Source: an uncultured Flavobacteriaceae bacterium (GTDB taxonomy: Bacteria; Bacteroidota; Bacteroidia; Flavobacteriales; Flavobacteriaceae). From it: DNA of 64,000 bases. The stretch spans positions 1 to 64,000 of the forward strand of contig CAJIYH010000004.1 of the NCBI GenBank assembly GCA_905181615.1, in the 5' to 3' direction. The position numbers were made by a program, and so were the translations under genes. Under the pieces are notes generated by a model, which saw nothing but the letters and a program-made list of their open reading frames with translations, was not told the DNA's origin and made no database searches. Positions 8,683 through 16,204 of this stretch are shown here, piece after piece (the stretch's first letter is position 1; each line of letters starts with the position of its first letter).

Positions 8683-9300
8683 ATGGATTTTTCTTCAAAA
8701 TTACTAGAGTTAGCTGTTAATCAAATGTCTCAATTGCCGGGTATTGGAAAGCGAACTGCATTGCGCTTAGTTTTACATTTATTAAAGCAACCAAAAGAAC
8801 AAACCGAAGGAATTGTTTCTGCATTAAGCTTATTTCGATCTGAAATTATTTTTTGCTCAGAATGCCATAATATAGCCGATACTACGATTTGCGAAATATG
8901 TGCAAATCCAAGAAGAACCGATGAGCAAATTTGTGTTGTAGAAGACATTAGAGATGTTATGGCTATTGAGAATACAGGTCAATTTCAAGGAAAATATCAT
9001 GTATTGAATGGAATTATTTCTCCTATAGACGGTATCGGGCCTCAAGATTTGACAATCACTTCTTTGGTTAAAAAAGTAAAACTAGGGAAAGTAAAAGAGG
9101 TTATTTTTGCTTTAAGCGCAACAATGGAAGGTGATACTACTATTTTTTACATCAACAAACAGTTAAAGGCATTCGAGGTTTTAATATCTACGATAGCTCG
9201 AGGAATTCCTGTTGGAGATGAATTAGAGTATGCGGATGAAGTTACCTTAGGCCGAAGTATCCTAAAACGAATACCATACGAGGATTCACTTCAAGGTTAG
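8683..9300 (+). CDS. recR: Recombination mediator protein RecR
   Basis: RecR works with RecO (and RecF) to load RecA onto SSB-coated single-stranded DNA during gap repair. The N-terminal helix-hairpin-helix is clear ([20 protein letters not shown]), followed by the zinc finger [16 protein letters not shown], the Toprim domain starting [14 protein letters not shown], and the Walker-like end. At 205 residues from ATG 8683 it has the standard length of about 200. The track start at 8629 adds 18 residues unlike any RecR and lies upstream of the -7 box, so 8683 is preferred. It is transcribed alone, ahead of the E2 gene, which has its own promoter. Confidence 0.97.
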   Translation: MDFSSKLLELAVNQMSQLPGIGKRTALRLVLHLLKQPKEQTEGIVSALSLFRSEIIFCSECHNIADTTICEICANPRRTDEQICVVEDIRDVMAIENTGQFQGKYHVLNGIISPIDGIGPQDLTITSLVKKVKLGKVKEVIFALSATMEGDTTIFYINKQLKAFEVLISTIARGIPVGDELEYADEVTLGRSILKRIPYEDSLQG

Positions 9301-9314
9301 TAACCTTATTTATT

Positions 9315-9348
9315 TTTGATATACTCTCTAAGAATTTTGATACCTTTG
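9315..9348 (+). promoter_or_regulatory. Promoter of the E2 gene
   Basis: TTTG (9315-9318) and TACCTTTG (9341-9348) are separated by 22 nt, within the range for Bacteroidota -33/-7 promoters. The leader to the ATG at 9374 is about 20 nt. Confidence 0.6.
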
Positions 9349-9373
9349 TACCACTTAAAAAAAGCTTTAAACT

Positions 9374-10690
9374 ATGGGTAAATACCTACTTAAATTACCG
9401 AAAATGGGCGAGAGCGTTGCTGAGGCAACACTGACAGCTTGGCTTAAAAATGTCGGTGATTCTATTGCAATTGACGAATCAATAGTTGAAGTAGCTACAG
9501 ATAAAGTAGATTCTGACATTCCCTCCGAAGTAGAAGGAGTGCTTTTAGAAAAGAAATTCAAAGTAAACGAAATAGCCCAAGTTGGCGATGTAATTGCCGT
9601 AATTGAAATAGACGGACCAGGCGAAAAAGTTGCTCCAGACTTTGAAGAAGCTATTACTCCAGTTGAGCCAATTGCAAAAGTAGAAATAGTAGAAGAAGAC
9701 CCAATAACAGTAATTGAAGCTGAAGTTTCTTCTGCCAAAGTTATTGTTGATTCACCCGAAATAAAAACAACGGAATCCAGTCGATTCTATTCGCCATTAG
9801 TTAAGAATATCGCAAAGGAAGAAGGTATAACTCTCACTGAATTAGAAACTGTTCGGGGAACAGGAGATAAAAATCGAGTTACCAAGAAAGATATTTTAGG
9901 ATACATAGCCAAAAGAACTACAAACCCGCTTGGTAAAAGTGATGGAAAAGTTCCAGATGTAACTCCCATAGTCGCTTCTGGACAAGATCAAGTTATTGAA
10001 ATGACCCGAATGGGAAAAATGATTTCAGATCATATGGTTAATAGCCGAAAAGTTTCTGCTCATGTTCAATCTTTTGTTGAAGTTGATGTAACCGACCTTT
10101 GGGAATGGAGAGAACGCATAAAAAATAAGTTTCAAAATAGAGAGCACGAAAAATTAACTTTCACTCCAATATTTATAGCTGCAGTTGTAAAGGCACTAAA
10201 AGAATTTCCTTTACTCAACAGTTCGGTTAGTGAAAATAAGATTATCCAAAAGAAAGGTATTAATATAGGAATGGCTACAGCTTTAGCAGACGGAAATTTA
10301 ATTGTTCCAGTCATAAAAAACACGGATCATCTTAATTTAGTCGGATTGGCAAGAGCAGTGAATGATCTTTCTATTCGTGCACGTGAAAATAAGCTAACAC
10401 CAGACGAAGTTCAAGGAGGAACCTACACGGTTACTAACGTAGGCAACCATGGTTCTATTACAGGAATCCCGATTATCAATCAACCTCAAGTAGGTATTTT
10501 GGCAATAGGTGTTATTCGTAAAATGCCTGCAGTAATTGAAACGGCTAATGGTGATTTTATTGGAATAAGAAGAAAAATGATTCTATGTCACAGTTATGAC
10601 CATCGAATCATTAATGGAGCTATGGGAGGGCAGTTTGTAAAAGCTGTCGGAAATGCACTAGAGCAATGGGACACAACAATAGACTTTTAA
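9374..10690 (+). CDS. Dihydrolipoamide acyltransferase (E2 of a 2-oxo acid dehydrogenase complex)
   Basis: The E2 core component transfers an acyl group from E1-bound ThDP through lipoyl-lysine to CoA. Domain order is a lipoyl domain (1-78; lipoylated Lys44 in ATDKVDSD), an acidic linker, an E3-binding domain (about 137-180, YSPLVKNIAKEEGI), then the catalytic domain (about 205-438). The active-site motif is YDHRIINGA, with His410 and Asn414. Many E2s have HRxxDG, but Asn is also known there, for example in Azotobacter vinelandii E2p, so activity is expected. A single lipoyl domain and sequence like ITRMGKMISDHM-type branched-chain E2s suggest a branched-chain or general 2-oxo acid complex; E1 and E3 are not nearby. 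It starts a run of same-strand genes to cinA. Confidence 0.93.
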   Translation: MGKYLLKLPKMGESVAEATLTAWLKNVGDSIAIDESIVEVATDKVDSDIPSEVEGVLLEKKFKVNEIAQVGDVIAVIEIDGPGEKVAPDFEEAITPVEPIAKVEIVEEDPITVIEAEVSSAKVIVDSPEIKTTESSRFYSPLVKNIAKEEGITLTELETVRGTGDKNRVTKKDILGYIAKRTTNPLGKSDGKVPDVTPIVASGQDQVIEMTRMGKMISDHMVNSRKVSAHVQSFVEVDVTDLWEWRERIKNKFQNREHEKLTFTPIFIAAVVKALKEFPLLNSSVSENKIIQKKGINIGMATALADGNLIVPVIKNTDHLNLVGLARAVNDLSIRARENKLTPDEVQGGTYTVTNVGNHGSITGIPIINQPQVGILAIGVIRKMPAVIETANGDFIGIRRKMILCHSYDHRIINGAMGGQFVKAVGNALEQWDTTIDF

Positions 10691-10700
10691 ATAATTATAT

Positions 10701-11471
10701 ATGGGACTTGAACTACAAAGACCACTCTGCTTTTTTGATCTTGAAACAACTGGAGTAAATGTTGTTAATGATCGGATTGTAGAAATTGCGGTACTTAAAT
10801 TATTGCCTAATGGAAATAAAGAAGGTAAAACCTGGTTGGTAAATCCTGAAATGCCAATCCCAAAAGGAGCTTCTGATGTTCATGGAATAACAGATGATAG
10901 AGTCAAAGATGCCCCTAATTTCAAAGCCCTCTCTACAGAAATATACGCTTTTATGAAAGATTGTGATTGGGCCGGATTTAACTCAGATCGTTTTGACATA
11001 CCATTGATAGCTGAAGAATTTATGCGTGCGGAAGTTGATTTTGATCTTAAAAACCATAAAACAATTGATGTGCAAACCATTTTTCACAAAATGGAACAAC
11101 GAACACTAAGCGCTGCATTTAAGTTTTACTGTGATAAAGAACTCATTAATGCTCATTCTGCAATGGCAGATACCGATGCAACTTATGAAGTATTATTAGC
11201 ACAGTTAGACCGATATGAAGAGCTTGAAAATAATTTAGATTTTCTTAGTGAATTTTCTACTAGAAAAAGATCCCTTGATGTGGCAGGGTTTATAGTATTG
11301 AATAAAGAAGATCAGGCTTGTTTTTCTTTTGGAAAACACAAAGGTAAAACGGTGGATGAGGTTTTGGAAAAAGAGCCCGGCTATTTTGGATGGTTACTCA
11401 ATGCTGATTTCCCTTTATATACCAAAAAAGTTTTAACAGCGCTACGTTTAAGTAAATTTAATGGTGCTTAA
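10701..11471 (+). CDS. DEDDh 3'-5' exonuclease with C-terminal DUF3820-like domain
   Basis: The N-terminal about 175 residues form a DnaQ-like exonuclease with all DEDDh motifs: FFDLETTG (Exo I), AGFNSDRFDIPLI (Exo II) and NAHSAMADTDATYEV (Exo III His and Asp). Residues about 205-256 (CFSFGKHKGKTVDEVLEKEPGYFGWLL) match the short DUF3820 module found fused to exonucleases in Bacteroidota, whose role is not established. It probably trims single-stranded DNA or RNA ends; it is not the polymerase III epsilon subunit on present evidence. It lies 10 bp after the E2 gene in an apparent operon. Confidence 0.88.
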   Translation: MGLELQRPLCFFDLETTGVNVVNDRIVEIAVLKLLPNGNKEGKTWLVNPEMPIPKGASDVHGITDDRVKDAPNFKALSTEIYAFMKDCDWAGFNSDRFDIPLIAEEFMRAEVDFDLKNHKTIDVQTIFHKMEQRTLSAAFKFYCDKELINAHSAMADTDATYEVLLAQLDRYEELENNLDFLSEFSTRKRSLDVAGFIVLNKEDQACFSFGKHKGKTVDEVLEKEPGYFGWLLNADFPLYTKKVLTALRLSKFNGA

Positions 11472-11508
11472 AAAGGCCTCCTTTTTTGAATCTATAAAGT
11501 ATAAGCTT

Positions 11509-12120
11509 ATGAAAATAATATGTATTGGTCGAAATTATACGGATCATATAGAAGAATTAGAAAATGAAAGACCAGAAGACCCGGTTATTTTTTTAAAGCC
11601 AGAGACTTCCTTAGTATTAAAAAACCAACCCTTTTTTATTCCTCCGTTTTCAAATGATATTCACCACGAAGTGGAGGTTTTAATTCGAATAAATAAAATA
11701 GGTAAACATATCCAGCAAAAGTTTTCTTACAAATACTATAACGAAATTGGCTTAGGTATTGATTTTACTGCCCGCGATTTACAATCAAAATTAAAAGAAA
11801 AGGGATTGCCTTGGGAAAAAGCAAAAGCATTTGACGGAGCAGCAGTTGTAGGGGATTGGATTAATAAATCTGAATTACCTAATGTAGATGAACTGCAGTT
11901 CGAAATGACCAAAAATAATGAAGTAGTTCAAAGCGCTTCAACCTCTCTTATGCTTTGGAAAGTTGATGAGATAATTGCCTATGTTTCTCAATTCTTTACA
12001 CTCAAAATAGGAGATATAATATTCACAGGCACGCCAGCTGGAGTAGGTAAAGTGTCTGAAAATGACATCTTGGAAGGCTCTTTAGAAGGGCGTAAGTTAT
12101 TTTCCATTAAAGTAAAATAA
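11509..12120 (+). CDS. Fumarylacetoacetate hydrolase-family protein
   Basis: A 203-residue single-domain FAH-fold protein, a family of metal-dependent C-C hydrolases, decarboxylases and oxaloacetate tautomerases. Visible family features are the start KIICIGRNYTDHIEEL, PVIFLKPETS, the metal-binding HHEVEVLIRINK, GIDFTARDLQ, WEKAKAFDGAA and FTGTPAGVG. The short length matches FahD1/YcgM-like members, so oxaloacetate decarboxylase or tautomerase activity is possible but unproven. The track start at 11461 overlaps the exonuclease gene and encodes 16 residues without family similarity; ATG at 11509 begins right at the conserved strand. cinA follows after 4 bp. Confidence 0.9.
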   Translation: MKIICIGRNYTDHIEELENERPEDPVIFLKPETSLVLKNQPFFIPPFSNDIHHEVEVLIRINKIGKHIQQKFSYKYYNEIGLGIDFTARDLQSKLKEKGLPWEKAKAFDGAAVVGDWINKSELPNVDELQFEMTKNNEVVQSASTSLMLWKVDEIIAYVSQFFTLKIGDIIFTGTPAGVGKVSENDILEGSLEGRKLFSIKVK

Positions 12121-12124
12121 ATAC

Positions 12125-13366
12125 ATGATTGCAGAAATAGTTAGTATTGGAGATGAAATACTTATAGGTCAAATCGTAAATACGAACGCAGTCCTTATAG
12201 CCAAAGAACTCAATAAAATAGGAATTGAAGTAGGACAAATAACTTCTATTTCAGACCGAAAAGAACACATTGAAAGTTGTTTAGATGATGCTCAAAAAAG
12301 AGCTCAGGTGATTATTCTAACTGGAGGTTTAGGGCCGACCAAAGATGATTTAACTAAACATACGCTTTGTTCATATTTTGATGATGTCTTAGTGAAAAAC
12401 CAAGTTGTGCTCGATCGAATAGAGGAGATGTTTGCCAAGTACGTTCCAACTCCAATAAACGATGAAAACAGAAAACAAGCTTTACTACCTTCTAAGGCTA
12501 AAGTGTTAAATAACTTCTTTGGAACCGCATCAGGTATGTGGTTTGAAATAGATGATAAGGTGGTTATATCCCTCCCAGGTGTTCCTTTTGAAATGAAAGC
12601 TCTAATAAGTAATGAAGTGATCCCTGCATTACAAAAACATTATACACGTCCATTCATTATTCACAAGACCCTTTTGACTTACGGTCTTGGGGAAAGTGTA
12701 ATTGCAGAAAGAATTGAACTTTGGGAAAACGATCTTCCCAAAGACATAAAACTGGCTTACCTTCCTAATCTAGGAAGAGTGCGGTTGCGATTATCCGGAA
12801 AAGGAACTGATGAAAATTTGCTTAATAATCGAATTGATGCAGAAATAGAAAAATTATACCCTCTAATTGGAGATATTATAATGGGTTTTGAAGAAGAAGC
12901 CTCGATTGAAGAACAGCTTCAAGCTCAATTTATAAAAACTAACAATTCTCTTGCGTTAGCAGAAAGTTGTACAGGAGGTAAAATAGCAAGTCGTTTGACT
13001 CAAATACCTGGTGCATCTAGATATTTTAAGGGGGGTATGGTTGCATACGCAACTGAAGTTAAAGTAAATTTATTAGGAGTTTCAAAAGGTCTGATAGATA
13101 ACTTTTCTGTAGTTAGTGCTCCTGTTGCAGAAGCCATGGCAGTTGGTGTTCGACAGCGATTTGGATCTACCATAGGGGTTTCTACAACAGGCAATGCAGG
13201 ACCATCTAAGGGCGATTCAGATGCTGATTTAGGAACTGTTTTTATTGCTGTTTCTTCTGTTAGTGGTGTTGTTAGTTATGAGCTTCATTTAGGTAAACAC
13301 AGAGAAAGGGTGGTTGAGAAAGCAGTTAATAAAGCCATGGAATTACTTCACAAAGAAGTTTTTTAG
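12125..13366 (+). CDS. cinA: CinA-family nicotinamide-nucleotide amidohydrolase
   Basis: A two-domain CinA of 413 residues. The N-terminal part (1-170) is a molybdopterin-binding-like domain with EIVSIGDEILIGQIVNTN and ILTGGLGPTKDDLTK, used for ADP-ribose/CoA pyrophosphatase activity in some homologues. The C-terminal part (about 250-413) is the PncC-like NMN deamidase domain with LALAESCTGGKIASRLT and GVSTTGNAGP. CinA salvages NAD precursors by deamidating NMN and is named for competence induction in Gram-positive bacteria, a role not implied here. It is the last gene of the E2-exonuclease-FAH-cinA run; about 200 bp with a strong promoter separates it from rpmB. Confidence 0.95.
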   Translation: MIAEIVSIGDEILIGQIVNTNAVLIAKELNKIGIEVGQITSISDRKEHIESCLDDAQKRAQVIILTGGLGPTKDDLTKHTLCSYFDDVLVKNQVVLDRIEEMFAKYVPTPINDENRKQALLPSKAKVLNNFFGTASGMWFEIDDKVVISLPGVPFEMKALISNEVIPALQKHYTRPFIIHKTLLTYGLGESVIAERIELWENDLPKDIKLAYLPNLGRVRLRLSGKGTDENLLNNRIDAEIEKLYPLIGDIIMGFEEEASIEEQLQAQFIKTNNSLALAESCTGGKIASRLTQIPGASRYFKGGMVAYATEVKVNLLGVSKGLIDNFSVVSAPVAEAMAVGVRQRFGSTIGVSTTGNAGPSKGDSDADLGTVFIAVSSVSGVVSYELHLGKHRERVVEKAVNKAMELLHKEVF

Positions 13367-13505
13367 AAAGTTTTAATTTTCTTTATCCTTTGTATTTTCG
13401 GGCTCTATAACCTGTTTTTCTAAAGGGTTGGTTATGATAAAACAGGAAAAAAATGATTTTCAGGTATATTACCTAACAAAGACTTTAAAATATGGGGTAA
13501 ACTAT

Positions 13506-13535
13506 TTTGTTACTCCATAAAAAACATTAAATTTG
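13506..13535 (+). promoter_or_regulatory. Promoter of the rpmB-rpmG-DUF4295 operon
   Basis: TTTG (13506-13509), 18-nt spacer, TAAATTTG (13528-13535): a full -33/-7 Bacteroidota promoter. The leader to the rpmB ATG is about 30 nt. CCTGTTTT occurs at 13411 and 13539 and inverted at 13439, so one copy falls right at the expected transcription start. Confidence 0.75.
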
Positions 13536-13570
13536 CAACCTGTTTTAAAAGAACAATAAAGTCTAGAATT

Positions 13571-13807
13571 ATGTCAAGAGTTTGTGAAATAAGTGGTAAA
13601 AGAGCAATGTTTGGTAACAATGTTTCTAAAGCCGTAAATAAAACGAAGCGTCGTTTTGAGGTTAACCTTATCAAAAAGAGATTTTTCATCCCTGAAGAAG
13701 ATAAGTGGATTAGCTTAAAAGTTACAGCTTCCGTATTAAAAACAATTAATAGAAAAGGAATTTCTGTTGTCTTGAAAGAGGCTAGAGCAAAAGGAAAATC
13801 CATCTAA
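13571..13807 (+). CDS. rpmB: 50S ribosomal protein L28
   Basis: L28, a 78-residue component of the large ribosomal subunit near the E site. It starts SRVCEISGKRAMFGNNVSKA, typical of L28 (C-x-x-x-G-K), continues with the basic strand region TKRRFEVNLIKKRFFIP and ends KEARAKGKSI. The length is normal. It is the first gene of a three-gene ribosomal cluster with rpmG (10 bp later) and a DUF4295 gene, an arrangement characteristic of Bacteroidota. The opposing 97-residue track ORF is an antisense shadow. Confidence 0.98.
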   Translation: MSRVCEISGKRAMFGNNVSKAVNKTKRRFEVNLIKKRFFIPEEDKWISLKVTASVLKTINRKGISVVLKEARAKGKSI

Positions 13808-13817
13808 TATATAGATC

Positions 13818-14000
13818 ATGGCAAGAAAAGGAAACCGTGTACAAGTGATACTTGAATGTACTGAACACAAAGAATCTGGAAGACCAGGTACTTCGCGTTA
13901 TATCACAACTAAGAATAAAAAAAACACCCCAGATCGATTAGAAATTAAAAAATTCAATCCGATCTTGAAGAAAATGACAGTTCACAAAGAAATTAAATAA
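13818..14000 (+). CDS. rpmG: 50S ribosomal protein L33
   Basis: L33, 60 residues: [20 protein letters not shown] and the basic tail [20 protein letters not shown] identify it. Only one cysteine (in LECTEH) is left of the two CxxC zinc pairs of C+ forms, so this is a zinc-independent (C-) type paralogue. It is co-transcribed between rpmB and the DUF4295 gene (2 bp gap). Confidence 0.97.
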   Translation: MARKGNRVQVILECTEHKESGRPGTSRYITTKNKKNTPDRLEIKKFNPILKKMTVHKEIK

Positions 14001-14002
14001 TA

Positions 14003-14155
14003 ATGGCAAAGAAATCAGTAGCTACCCTGCAGACGGGATCGAAAAGACTTACCAAAGTAATTAAAATGATAAAAAAAGTTGACTCAAAAAGTTATTCTTT
14101 CGTAGAAACAATTACTACACCAGACGCTGTAAATGATTGGTTAAGTAAACACTAA
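14003..14155 (+). CDS. DUF4295 small basic protein
   Basis: This gene is too short for the ORF track. ATG at 14003 opens a 50-codon frame encoding MAKKSVATLQTGSKRLTKVI and ending DAVNDWLSKH. It is Lys-rich and matches the DUF4295 family, found in Bacteroidota right after rpmB and rpmG. The position, basic composition and co-transcription suggest a ribosome-associated role, but no function has been shown that I know of. A strong terminator follows 25 bp after the stop. Confidence 0.93.
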   Translation: MAKKSVATLQTGSKRLTKVIKMIKKVDSKSYSFVETITTPDAVNDWLSKH

Positions 14156-14177
14156 ATTGAATTTATATTCTATTAAA

Positions 14178-14210
14178 TAAAAAGCTACTTTTACAGTAGC
14201 TTTTTTTATT
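14178..14210 (+). terminator. Rho-independent terminator of the rpmB operon
   Basis: AAAGCTACT (14181-14189), loop TTTAC, AGTAGCTTT (14195-14203), then more T residues. It lies between the DUF4295 stop and ftsY and should end the ribosomal protein transcript. Confidence 0.9.
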
Positions 14211-14220
14211 TTACAATCTC

Positions 14221-15174
14221 ATGAGTTTATTAAAATCATTGTTTTCTGGAGATCAAGAGAAGAACCTTAATAAAGGTCTTGAGGCTACTCGTAAATCCTT
14301 TTTCTCAAAATTGGGAACGGCAATTGCCGGTAAGTCAACTGTAGACTCTGATTTACTTGATGATTTAGAAGAAGTTTTAGTTACAGCTGATGTAGGTGTT
14401 ATAACGACTCTTAAGATTATTGAAGCTATTGAGGCACGTGTTGCAAAAGATAATTATTTAGGCATAAAAGAACTTGGTAAAATTCTTAAAGAAGAAATAT
14501 CAAGAATACTAATCAACCAACAGCCACAAACTCCATTTTCTTTTTCTGATACTTATAAAAACCAGCCACATGTAATTATGGTAGTTGGAGTCAATGGTGT
14601 TGGAAAAACAACTACAATTGGAAAATTAGCACATCATTTTAAAGTGGCAGGTAAAAAGGTACTTCTTGGAGCTGCCGATACTTTTAGAGCTGGAGCTATT
14701 GATCAATTACAAGTTTGGGCTAATCGTTCGGATGTCCCTTTAGTGAAACAACAGATGGGAAGCGATCCAGCTTCTGTTGCATTTGACACTTTAGAGTCAG
14801 CAGTTAAGCAACAAGCCGACATTGTCATTATTGACACGGCTGGGCGTTTGCATAATAAAGTAAACCTAATGAACGAGCTTTCTAAAGTAAAGCGTGTTAT
14901 GGATCGGGTAATTCCAGCTGCTCCACACGAGGTGCTTTTGGTTTTGGATGGATCAACTGGTCAAAATGCTTTTGAACAAGCAAAACAATTTTCTCAAGCA
15001 ACGGAGGTTACTTCTCTAGCAGTCACCAAACTAGATGGTACTGCCAAAGGAGGAGTTGTTCTTGGTATATCTGATTCTTTTCAAATTCCAGTTAAGTTTA
15101 TTGGAGTAGGAGAAGGAATTGATGATTTACAAATTTTTAATGTACAAACATTTCTACATTCCTTTTTTAACTAA
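14221..15174 (+). CDS. ftsY: Signal recognition particle receptor FtsY
   Basis: FtsY is the SRP-docking GTPase at the inner membrane that delivers ribosomes making membrane proteins to SecYEG and YidC. The 317-residue protein has the compact NG form without the long acidic A domain of E. coli. The N-domain helices (1-90) are followed by the G domain: P-loop GVNGVGKTTTIGKLAHHF, ADTFRAGAIDQLQVW, DTAGRLHNKVNLMNEL (G3), TKLDGTAKGG (G4) and GVGEGIDDLQIF near the end. It begins just 10 bp after the terminator hairpin, so its own promoter is either inside the DUF4295 gene or relies on readthrough. The hydrolase gene follows after 4 bp. Confidence 0.97.
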   Translation: MSLLKSLFSGDQEKNLNKGLEATRKSFFSKLGTAIAGKSTVDSDLLDDLEEVLVTADVGVITTLKIIEAIEARVAKDNYLGIKELGKILKEEISRILINQQPQTPFSFSDTYKNQPHVIMVVGVNGVGKTTTIGKLAHHFKVAGKKVLLGAADTFRAGAIDQLQVWANRSDVPLVKQQMGSDPASVAFDTLESAVKQQADIVIIDTAGRLHNKVNLMNELSKVKRVMDRVIPAAPHEVLLVLDGSTGQNAFEQAKQFSQATEVTSLAVTKLDGTAKGGVVLGISDSFQIPVKFIGVGEGIDDLQIFNVQTFLHSFFN

Positions 15175-15178
15175 GCAT

Positions 15179-16174
15179 ATGATAAAAAAAATTCTCAAAA
15201 TAATTTTAGGCATATTTGGACTTTTGTTCATTTTGTTTTTTTCAGGTCCAAAAGTAGAAGCTCCTATTCTTTACAAAGATTTACCAGCGGTTTCACAAAA
15301 TCTTACAGAATTAAATGATTGGATTAATTCGAATGAAGATACAATTTCAAACCTTAAAAAAGGAAACAGATCACGGATTGAATTTTTTGATTCAATTCCT
15401 CAGAAAACTAAATATGCAGTTATATACTTTCATGGTTTTTCTGCAAGTTCAGAAGAGGGAGCCCCTTTTCATCAAAACATAGCCAAACACTTCAAGGCAA
15501 ACTTATATTTACCTCGTCTGTATGGACATGGGATAGCTGGAGAAAGTCCTTTAGAGGACTTCACAGGAGATGCTTATATAGATAGCGCCAGAGAGGCACT
15601 GGCAGTTGCTAAAACCTTAGGAGATCAAGTAATTGTTCTTGGCACATCCAATGGAGGTACTTTAAGTCTTTTATTAGGTACCGATCCACAAGTTGTCTCT
15701 ATCGGTTTATATTCTCCAAACATCAGAATCAATGACCCGTTAGCTGGTCTAATAACGATGCCCTGGGGTCTTGATTTAGCTACATCTGTAGTGGGATCAG
15801 ATTATCACATCGTGCAAGGGATGGTATCCCCAAAAGAAAACTTTTGGACTCCTCGATATCATATGCAATCCCTTTCACACGTTCAGAAACTACTTGAAGT
15901 TGCTATGATTCCTGAAATGTTTGCTAAAATTAAAGTCCCTGTTTTTATGGGTTATTACTACAAAGATGAACAGAATCAAGACAATGTAGTTTCTGTCCCA
16001 GCTATGTTAGACATGTTTGAACAATTAGGAACGCCAAATGATAAAAAAGAAAAAATGGCATTTCCTGACTCAGGAGATCATGTAATGACTTCTCATATGA
16101 CGAGTAAAGATATTAAAGGGGTTACCCGGGAGAGTATTCGTTTTTTTGAAGCTCATTTGCCAACCAATAAATAA
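15179..16174 (+). CDS. Membrane-anchored alpha/beta hydrolase
   Basis: A 331-residue alpha/beta-hydrolase. Residues 1-22 (IKKILKIILGIFGLLFILFF) form an N-terminal membrane anchor or uncleaved signal, so the domain is probably periplasmic. The core has IYFHGFSAS (oxyanion-hole HG), LPRLYGHGIAGE, the nucleophile elbow GTSNGGT with Ser, and a late DSGDHVMTSH segment giving the catalytic His; GYYYKDEQNQDNVV carries the probable acid. The pattern is closest to lysophospholipase or carboxylesterase-like hydrolases; the substrate is unknown. ATG at 15179 is chosen because the track start at 15119 lies inside ftsY. It is likely co-transcribed with ftsY and perhaps rimO. Confidence 0.88.
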   Translation: MIKKILKIILGIFGLLFILFFSGPKVEAPILYKDLPAVSQNLTELNDWINSNEDTISNLKKGNRSRIEFFDSIPQKTKYAVIYFHGFSASSEEGAPFHQNIAKHFKANLYLPRLYGHGIAGESPLEDFTGDAYIDSAREALAVAKTLGDQVIVLGTSNGGTLSLLLGTDPQVVSIGLYSPNIRINDPLAGLITMPWGLDLATSVVGSDYHIVQGMVSPKENFWTPRYHMQSLSHVQKLLEVAMIPEMFAKIKVPVFMGYYYKDEQNQDNVVSVPAMLDMFEQLGTPNDKKEKMAFPDSGDHVMTSHMTSKDIKGVTRESIRFFEAHLPTNK

Positions 16175-16204
16175 ACGTCGGATTCATCCAATAGAAAATT
16201 TCAT

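Noticed and set aside
9367-9738. 123-residue minus-strand ORF over the E2 lipoyl domain
   Set aside because: It is Ser/Thr-rich and low-complexity because it is the antisense of an acidic linker; no independent evidence.
10614-10616. E2 HRxxNG instead of HRxxDG as a dead active site
   Set aside because: Asn at this position is known in active E2p (for example Azotobacter vinelandii), so inactivation is not supported.
13510-13803. 97-residue minus-strand ORF over rpmB
   Set aside because: It is antisense to the highly conserved L28 gene, overlaps it almost wholly and has no recognisable family. It is a coding shadow.
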